Shown piece by piece: positions 28,927-33,472 of a stretch of DNA of 33,472 bases (position 1 is its first letter; each line of letters begins with the position of its first letter). The stretch is from Solirubrobacteraceae bacterium. Its GTDB lineage: Bacteria; Actinomycetota; Thermoleophilia; Solirubrobacterales; Solirubrobacteraceae. The DNA is taken from contig JADGPO010000129.1 of the NCBI GenBank assembly GCA_017882405.1, positions 1 through 33,472 of the forward strand, read 5' to 3'. Made by a program: the position numbers and the translations under genes. The notes under the pieces are model-generated. The model ran no database searches. It was not told the origin of the DNA and saw only the letters and a program-made list of their open reading frames with translations.

Positions 28927-28932
28927 GCGGCG

Positions 28933-29529
28933 ATGCGCGACTACTACGAGGAGTTGTGGGAGCGCCTGCCGGACAGGTTGGAGCCGCCGGATCTGTTACT
29001 GCGAGCTGCCTTCGCCCAGGCCAACGTGCAAGCGGGCGAGCGGGTCCTGGACCTCGGCTGCGGGGAGGGAGACCTGACCGCCGTGCTCGCCCGGGCCGGC
29101 GCGCGCACGCTCGGCATCGACGTGGCCGAGGCGGCGCTGGCCAGGGCCCGGCGGCGCCACCCGGAGCTGAGCTTTGAGCGCGTGCCGATCGACGATCCGC
29201 TCCCGCTCGCGGACGGTGCGTTCGACGTGGTGTGGGCGAGCGAGGTGATCGAGCACGTGGCCGACACCGCGCGTTGGCTGTCGGAGGTGCGCCGCGTGCT
29301 CGCGCCGCGCGGGCGGCTGCTGGTGACGACGCCCAACCACGGCCGCCTGGCCCTCGCGCTGCGCGGAGTGGAGCACTACTCAGCGCCGCTGGGCGATCAC
29401 CTGCACCTGTACAGCGCGCGCTCGCTGCGCGAGCTCCTGGAGGAGTTCGACTTCACGAAGGTTGACGTGACGACCATCGTCGGGCCGCCGTTGCTGCGCC
29501 GCTTGCTGACGGCTCGCGCGGTGCGCTGA
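28933..29529 (+). CDS. Class I SAM-dependent methyltransferase
   Basis: A 198-residue Rossmann-fold methyltransferase of unknown substrate. Motif I is VLDLGCGEGDL (38-48); the acidic residue after strand 2 is in TLGIDVAEAAL; motif IV region is FDVVWASEVIEHV, followed by EVRRVLAPRGRLLVTTPNH. The opening DYYEELWERLP and the short length are like the UbiG/methyltransferase type 11 proteins found in polysaccharide gene clusters. Its place among glycosyltransferases suggests sugar or glycan methylation, which is inference. The ATG at 28933 follows TACGTT by 6 bases. The gene is convergent with the O-antigen-ligase-like gene. Confidence 0.88.
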   Translation: MRDYYEELWERLPDRLEPPDLLLRAAFAQANVQAGERVLDLGCGEGDLTAVLARAGARTLGIDVAEAALARARRRHPELSFERVPIDDPLPLADGAFDVVWASEVIEHVADTARWLSEVRRVLAPRGRLLVTTPNHGRLALALRGVEHYSAPLGDHLHLYSARSLRELLEEFDFTKVDVTTIVGPPLLRRLLTARAVR

Positions 29530-29587
29530 CGCGCTGCGGGTCCTGATCCACACCACGTACTCCCGGAGCGCCCCGAGTCGTCGCTTC

Positions 29588-31810
29588 CTACTTCGCTGCT
29601 TGACCTCGACTTTGAGACCGTCGGCGCGAGTTGACAGAGGAGCGGCGGCGCCGGGCTGCCGCTGACCGGGCCTGCGCGAGCTTCGTCTGCGCCTGGACGA
29701 TCTGCGCCGCTGCGGTGCGCGTCGTGGGGTCGGAGGTGTGATCCAGCGCGACGACGTGCTGCAGGGCGGCGAGCGCCTGCTGCAGCTCTCCGGCCTGCAG
29801 CTCCATGCCGCCCAGTTGCGCCCACGTCGCCGGGTTCTCGGGTTGGGAGCGGACCGCATGGCGGAGCTGGGCGCGTGCTGCGCGCACCTCGTCGATGGAC
29901 TGGTAAAGCGAGGCGAGGAGGAAGCGCGGCTCCACCGCGAGCGGGTCACTGGCGACGGAGGTGCGGGCATGGGCGAACGCCGCGGCGTTGCCGTTGGACT
30001 CCACTGAGTCAACGACTTCGTTTGCGGATCGCTGCGGTTGCCACTGCATCCACGCGCCGGCGAGCGCGACCCCGGCGACGGTGGCCGCGATGGCGACGGC
30101 TCCCGGTCGCTCGAGCAGCGATCGCGGTGAGCGCAGCCACCCCATCGGCGCCGCCAGGGGTCCGCGGCCGGCGAGCCAACCGGCGCACAGGAGGACGGGC
30201 ACGCTCACTCCCGGGAAGTACCACGTCCAGTCCAACGCTGACTGGATCCCGAAGCCGACCACGACCACTGCCAGCGCGACCATGCCCACACGCTCGGCGT
30301 GCTGGTCGGCCGGCAGGGAGCTCCAGCCGCTGCGAATCGCCAACGGGCGTGCTGCCGCCATTGCCCAGGCCACGAGCAGCGCCAAGGTGACGGCGATGCC
30401 GATCAGACCCAGGTCGGCGAACGTCTCGATGATGTAGCTGTGCGCCTGATCGGACTTGGCCGGGTTGGTGGTGTAGCGTAGGCGGGCCGTGCCATAGCCC
30501 GAGGCACCCACGCCCTTCAACAGCGCATGGCTGCCGACATTGAGTCCCTCATGCCAATACAGCGGACGACTGGAGCCGAACTCGAGCACGCGCGTCGGGG
30601 CGTTTGTGGCGCCGCCCTGGGTGCTGGTGAGCGTCGTCCAGGCGTGGGAGATCTCTCCGGTCAGGCCGCGCGAGGAGGTGGCCACCGCGCCCACTGCCGC
30701 CACCGGGACCAGGCAGGCCAGCATCACCAGCCCGGTCCCCACGCGGTGGCGCATGCCGGCCGAGAGCGCTCTGTGATCCATCGCCCAGGCGCATGCCACT
30801 CCGGCGGCGGTGACGAGCACCAGCACGACCGCCACGACCACGCCGAACATGTGTCCGGCAGAGTCCATCGCCGGCGTGAGTGCCCCGTCGGCGGTGAGCA
30901 CGGAGTGCGACAGCGGCCAGGCGGAGATCGCGGCCGCGCCGGCGCCGCCCACGGCCAGCATCGCGGCCGAGCGCAGCCGCAGGGGCACGAACACCAGCCA
31001 GGCAGCCAGGGCGACGACCGCGGCCACGTCGGCCGATCGTGAGGAGGAGAGCAGAACCGCGCTGAGCGTCAGCGCGATGGCGGGCGCCGCCAGCCCGGCG
31101 ACGCGCCGCCCGCGGTCACGGCGGGTGGCGACCCATAGGCAGGCGGGGAGGCCAAGCGCGCCGATGATGCCGACCGCGTTGTAATAGCCGAACGGTGCTT
31201 GCAACCGGCCGTAGGTGTTGTCGGGAGCGAGCGTCGCGGGGAAGACCTTGGCGAGCAGCGCCCATCCGCTGAGGGCGACGGTGACGAGCGCGATCGCGCC
31301 CAGTAGGACCGGCCACCGTCCGGGCGCCAGCCGCGCCAGCGCCGCTGCCCCGGCGAACGCGGCCAGGTAGCTGAGCATCTGGTTGGCAGCCGACCAGGAG
31401 GTGTCGGGCACGACTGACCAGAGGATCGAGAGGCCCGTGAGCGCGGTCAGCGCCGCCATCAGCCCGACCGTGCCCGCCCCCCAGGCCCGGCCGCGGCTGA
31501 CCCCGCCGACCAGAACAGCGGTCGCCACGGCTCCCGCTCCGAGCAGCGTGAGCACGATCTCCGTCCAGGTGTTGCCGGTGGTGGCGGTCGTCTGGTCGAC
31601 ACCGCCCGAGGTCACGAACGCGACCGCCACCAGGCCCGCGCTCAGGCAGAGGACGAGGAGCCCGTCGGCGAAGACTGGTGTGGGCCCGCCCGCCGGGGAT
31701 CGGTATGGCAACGGGTCGTCGGGCTCGGCGCTCTCCTGCGCCGCGGCGAGGGTCGACACGCTGCGCGAGGCTAGCAACGGCTTCAGCCGGAGTAGGTGTC
31801 CCGAAACCAT
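29588..31810 (-). CDS. O-antigen ligase-like (Wzy_C) membrane protein with C-terminal TPR-like helices
   Basis: Probable glycan ligase or polymerase. The 740 residues have a short cytosolic start, about twelve to fourteen hydrophobic helices (about 46-580), and a long external loop before the final helices containing TRVLEFGSSRPLYWHEGL and VGASGYGTARLRY, then SDQAHSYIIETFADLGLIG, the usual Wzy_C/WaaL pattern with conserved Arg and His (HSYIIE). After the last helix, residues about 610-710 form helical pairs (PLAVEPRFLLASLYQSIDEV, NPATWAQLGGMELQAGELQQ) typical of TPR repeats, then a basic tail. The ATG at 31810 lies 3 bases after the stop of the upstream methyltransferase, so it is in one operon with it. 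Substrate is unknown. Confidence 0.85.
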   Translation of the reverse strand: MVSGHLLRLKPLLASRSVSTLAAAQESAEPDDPLPYRSPAGGPTPVFADGLLVLCLSAGLVAVAFVTSGGVDQTTATTGNTWTEIVLTLLGAGAVATAVLVGGVSRGRAWGAGTVGLMAALTALTGLSILWSVVPDTSWSAANQMLSYLAAFAGAAALARLAPGRWPVLLGAIALVTVALSGWALLAKVFPATLAPDNTYGRLQAPFGYYNAVGIIGALGLPACLWVATRRDRGRRVAGLAAPAIALTLSAVLLSSSRSADVAAVVALAAWLVFVPLRLRSAAMLAVGGAGAAAISAWPLSHSVLTADGALTPAMDSAGHMFGVVVAVVLVLVTAAGVACAWAMDHRALSAGMRHRVGTGLVMLACLVPVAAVGAVATSSRGLTGEISHAWTTLTSTQGGATNAPTRVLEFGSSRPLYWHEGLNVGSHALLKGVGASGYGTARLRYTTNPAKSDQAHSYIIETFADLGLIGIAVTLALLVAWAMAAARPLAIRSGWSSLPADQHAERVGMVALAVVVVGFGIQSALDWTWYFPGVSVPVLLCAGWLAGRGPLAAPMGWLRSPRSLLERPGAVAIAATVAGVALAGAWMQWQPQRSANEVVDSVESNGNAAAFAHARTSVASDPLAVEPRFLLASLYQSIDEVRAARAQLRHAVRSQPENPATWAQLGGMELQAGELQQALAALQHVVALDHTSDPTTRTAAAQIVQAQTKLAQARSAAARRRRSSVNSRRRSQSRGQAAK

Positions 31811-31813
31811 GTC

Positions 31814-32542
31814 TTAACCGGCCCAGGCAATCAGCATCAGCGTGTGTCCGAACCCGGCTGCGCGGGGGCGCGAGCCGAAGGCGTCGAGCCGGGTGACGGC
31901 TCGCTGGAGGGCCGGAGCCAGCCGTCGCCAGCTGAAGGTCACCGCGTGCAGCTCCGGACGCAATCCGGCGTCCCGGGCCTCGTCGGCGAGCCGGCGCGGC
32001 GACAGCGGAACGTCGTCGGGGGTCCCGTGCACCCAGGTGCCGAGACCCAGGTGGTTGGCGAGCGCCAATGCCGCGCCGACCGGATGCCAGGCGCCGGGCT
32101 CGATCGCGATCATCGCGCCCCCGGGGCGCAGCAGCCGCGCGGCTTCGGCAAAGCAAGGCGACAGCGGACCCTGGAAGGCGATGTGGTGCAGCACCAGCCG
32201 GTACAGGACCACGTCGAACGAGTGCGACGGGAGGTCCAAGGCCCCCGCGTGGCCCACGTGCGCTTCGTCGGCTCGTCCGGCCTCCAGCACGCCGGCCACG
32301 CGCGCCGGGTCGGCGTCGACCGCGACCAGGCGAAACGCCGGCGCGGGAAACAGGTGCCGGCCCGGATGCCAGCCGCTGCCGACAGAGAGCACGTCACCGC
32401 CGCGCAGCCCCAGACGACGGTCCACCAGGGCCTGCTCACGTGCCTCCGCGTGGCGATAGTGCAGCTGCAGCGTGGCTCGCCGGCTGCGGCGGTCCAGGAG
32501 GTTGTCGGGCTCGTAGGGCTCGGAGGCCGCCGGCTCAGCCAC
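31814..32542 (-). CDS. Class I SAM-dependent methyltransferase in polysaccharide cluster
   Basis: A 242-residue methyltransferase. Motif I is VLSVGSGWHPGRHL, with two glycines of the GxGxG loop and a His/Pro substitution; acidic residue in LVAVDADPARV; FDVVLYRLVLHHI as motif IV; EAARLLRPGGAMIAIEPGAW as motif VI. The SAM site is therefore likely functional. An ATG at 32557 opens the frame, but AGGAGG at 32549-32554 lies 6 bases before the GTG at 32542, which I choose. That start overlaps the stop of the glycosyltransferase gene by 8 bases. The substrate may be a sugar or lipid intermediate. Confidence 0.85.
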   Translation of the reverse strand: MAEPAASEPYEPDNLLDRRSRRATLQLHYRHAEAREQALVDRRLGLRGGDVLSVGSGWHPGRHLFPAPAFRLVAVDADPARVAGVLEAGRADEAHVGHAGALDLPSHSFDVVLYRLVLHHIAFQGPLSPCFAEAARLLRPGGAMIAIEPGAWHPVGAALALANHLGLGTWVHGTPDDVPLSPRRLADEARDAGLRPELHAVTFSWRRLAPALQRAVTRLDAFGSRPRAAGFGHTLMLIAWAG

Positions 32543-33472
32543 GGAGGACCTCCTCATAGGCGGCGACGGTCTCGCGCCCGCACCGCTCCCAGGTGAACTC
32601 GCGCGTCACCGTCTCGCGTGCCCGGGCTCCCAGCGCGGCGCGCCGGGCCGGGTCGCGCAGCAGGGCGTCGATCATCGCGGCCAGCCCGCGGGGGTCGCGC
32701 GGCGCGACGAGCTCGATCCCGCCGCCGGCGGCCGCGATCTCCTCGGGACCGTCCTCACCGGCGCAGCCGATCGCCGGCACGCCCGCGGCCATCGCCTCGA
32801 TGTAGGCGACGCCGAAGGCCTCGGCCACGCTGGGCAGCACGAACAGCGAGCCCGCGCGGGCCTCGGCCACGGCCTGGGCAGGAGCCACGCGGCCCCGCAG
32901 CGCCACCCGGTCGGCCACGCCCCGCGCGGCGGCGAGCGCTCGCAACGCCTCGCGCTCGGGACCGTCGCCGACGATCACATAGCGCAGGGCCGGCCAAGCC
33001 GGCGCCAGCAGCGCCAACGCCTCGATCACGTCGGCGTGGCGCTTGCGCGAGATCAGGTTCCCGACCGACACCAGGGTCGGCTCGGCCGGCGGCTCGGCGG
33101 CCGCCGCCGGAGGGTCGGTGCCGAGGTGCACGACCTGGGTGTGCGCCGCGCCCAGCACCCGGCAGCGGGCGGCGGTACCGGTGCTGTTGGCGAGCACCCG
33201 TCGCGCGTGTTCGAAGGTCGCCCGCACGTTGGGGGCGCCGGCATGGGACCCCAGGACGTCGCCGCCATGGACCGAGACCAGCAGTGGTGTGCCGGGCGCT
33301 GCCCGCCGGACCGCGTCCCCGGCAGGCACCGCGTAGTGGGCGTGAATGAGGTCGAAGGCAAACTGCGCCCGGATCTGCGTGAGCGCGCGGCGCAGCAGCG
33401 GCGCCGCCCATGCGCCCCAGCTGGCATAGCTCCACGGGCGCGGAGGGGACAAATAGCGCAGGTAGTCGACCC
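32535..33472 (-). CDS. Glycosyltransferase, GT4 family (partial, 5' end outside window)
   Basis: The frame is open to the right edge, so the N-terminus is missing. The visible 312 residues include DLIHAHYAVPAGDAV (acceptor-domain histidines), PLLVSVHGGDVLG, LISRKRHADVIEALALL, LRYVIVGDGPEREAL, and the donor-binding E-x7-E in VAEAFGVAYIEAMAAGVPAIG. These are standard GT-B GT4 features. The possible TTG at 33452 lies within the domain and is not the true start, because the frame upstream (VDYLRYL) continues coherent coding. It is first in an operon with the methyltransferase (8-base overlap) and the O-antigen-ligase-like protein. Confidence 0.9.
   Translation of the reverse strand, partial: VDYLRYLSPPRPWSYASWGAWAAPLLRRALTQIRAQFAFDLIHAHYAVPAGDAVRRAAPGTPLLVSVHGGDVLGSHAGAPNVRATFEHARRVLANSTGTAARCRVLGAAHTQVVHLGTDPPAAAAEPPAEPTLVSVGNLISRKRHADVIEALALLAPAWPALRYVIVGDGPEREALRALAAARGVADRVALRGRVAPAQAVAEARAGSLFVLPSVAEAFGVAYIEAMAAGVPAIGCAGEDGPEEIAAAGGGIELVAPRDPRGLAAMIDALLRDPARRAALGARARETVTREFTWERCGRETVAAYEEVLRG
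32549..32554 (-). promoter_or_regulatory. Shine-Dalgarno site of the methyltransferase
   Basis: AGGAGG on the minus strand, 6 bases before GTG 32542. It lies inside the 3' end of the glycosyltransferase gene and shows that the start is downstream of the ATG at 32557. Confidence 0.7.

Overview
The window is high-GC DNA (roughly 70% by eye) with dense gene packing, many GTG starts and heavily G/C-biased third codon positions. Gene content and protein style (YchF, class I fructose-bisphosphate aldolase, a CobA-HemD fusion in a heme/siroheme/cytochrome c operon, an FtsH with one membrane segment) suggest a deep-branching actinobacterium, most likely class Thermoleophilia (Solirubrobacterales-like). 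The taxonomy is inference. I saw no rRNA, tRNA, CRISPR array, insertion sequence or phage module, and no gene-free stretch longer than 300 bases.

Layout. (1) 1-6769, minus strand: nicotinate phosphoribosyltransferase, FtsH, methylmalonyl-CoA epimerase, a 74-residue protein of unknown function, a zinc metallopeptidase with an LQRSAGNAAVARLL segment, a broken PAP2 phosphatase gene, YchF, and a class I aldolase that runs off the left edge. (2) 6929-11619: an MFS transporter convergent with and overlapping an M20 peptidase, then HisN-like phosphatase and RarA. (3) 11745-20999, plus strand: twelve genes with no intergenic base between them: precorrin-2 dehydrogenase (sirC-like), moaC, moaB/mogA, ccmA, ccmB, ccmC, a CcmD-like peptide, hemA, hemC, a cobA-hemD fusion, a SAM hydroxide adenosyltransferase and birA. 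The logic is tetrapyrrole supply (HemA, HemC, HemD) split to siroheme (CobA, SirC) and to heme handling for cytochrome c (CcmABCD), with molybdenum cofactor genes riding along. (4) 21017-24331, minus: a large SF2 helicase with an acidic insert, followed by a small secreted Cys-containing protein. (5) 24478-26953, plus: TlpA-like lipoprotein, GNAT acetyltransferase, GalT-like nucleotidyltransferase, D-aminoacyl-tRNA deacylase. (6) 27020-33472: a glycerophosphodiesterase-like protein and cell-surface polysaccharide genes (two glycosyltransferases, two methyltransferases, an O-antigen-ligase-like protein with a TPR tail).

The most striking non-coding signal is a recurring TANNNT hexamer placed 6-9 bases before the start codon of first genes (seven cases, two of them back-to-back in intergenic gaps of about 30 bp). 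This is the architecture of leaderless promoters. Internal or differently organised genes instead show Shine-Dalgarno sites or stop-start overlaps. Other notable items are the PAP2 remnant beside the metallopeptidase, a cysteine-rich N-terminal extension on the SirC-like protein, a probable CTG start for dtd, and an open frame of unknown origin just after rarA.
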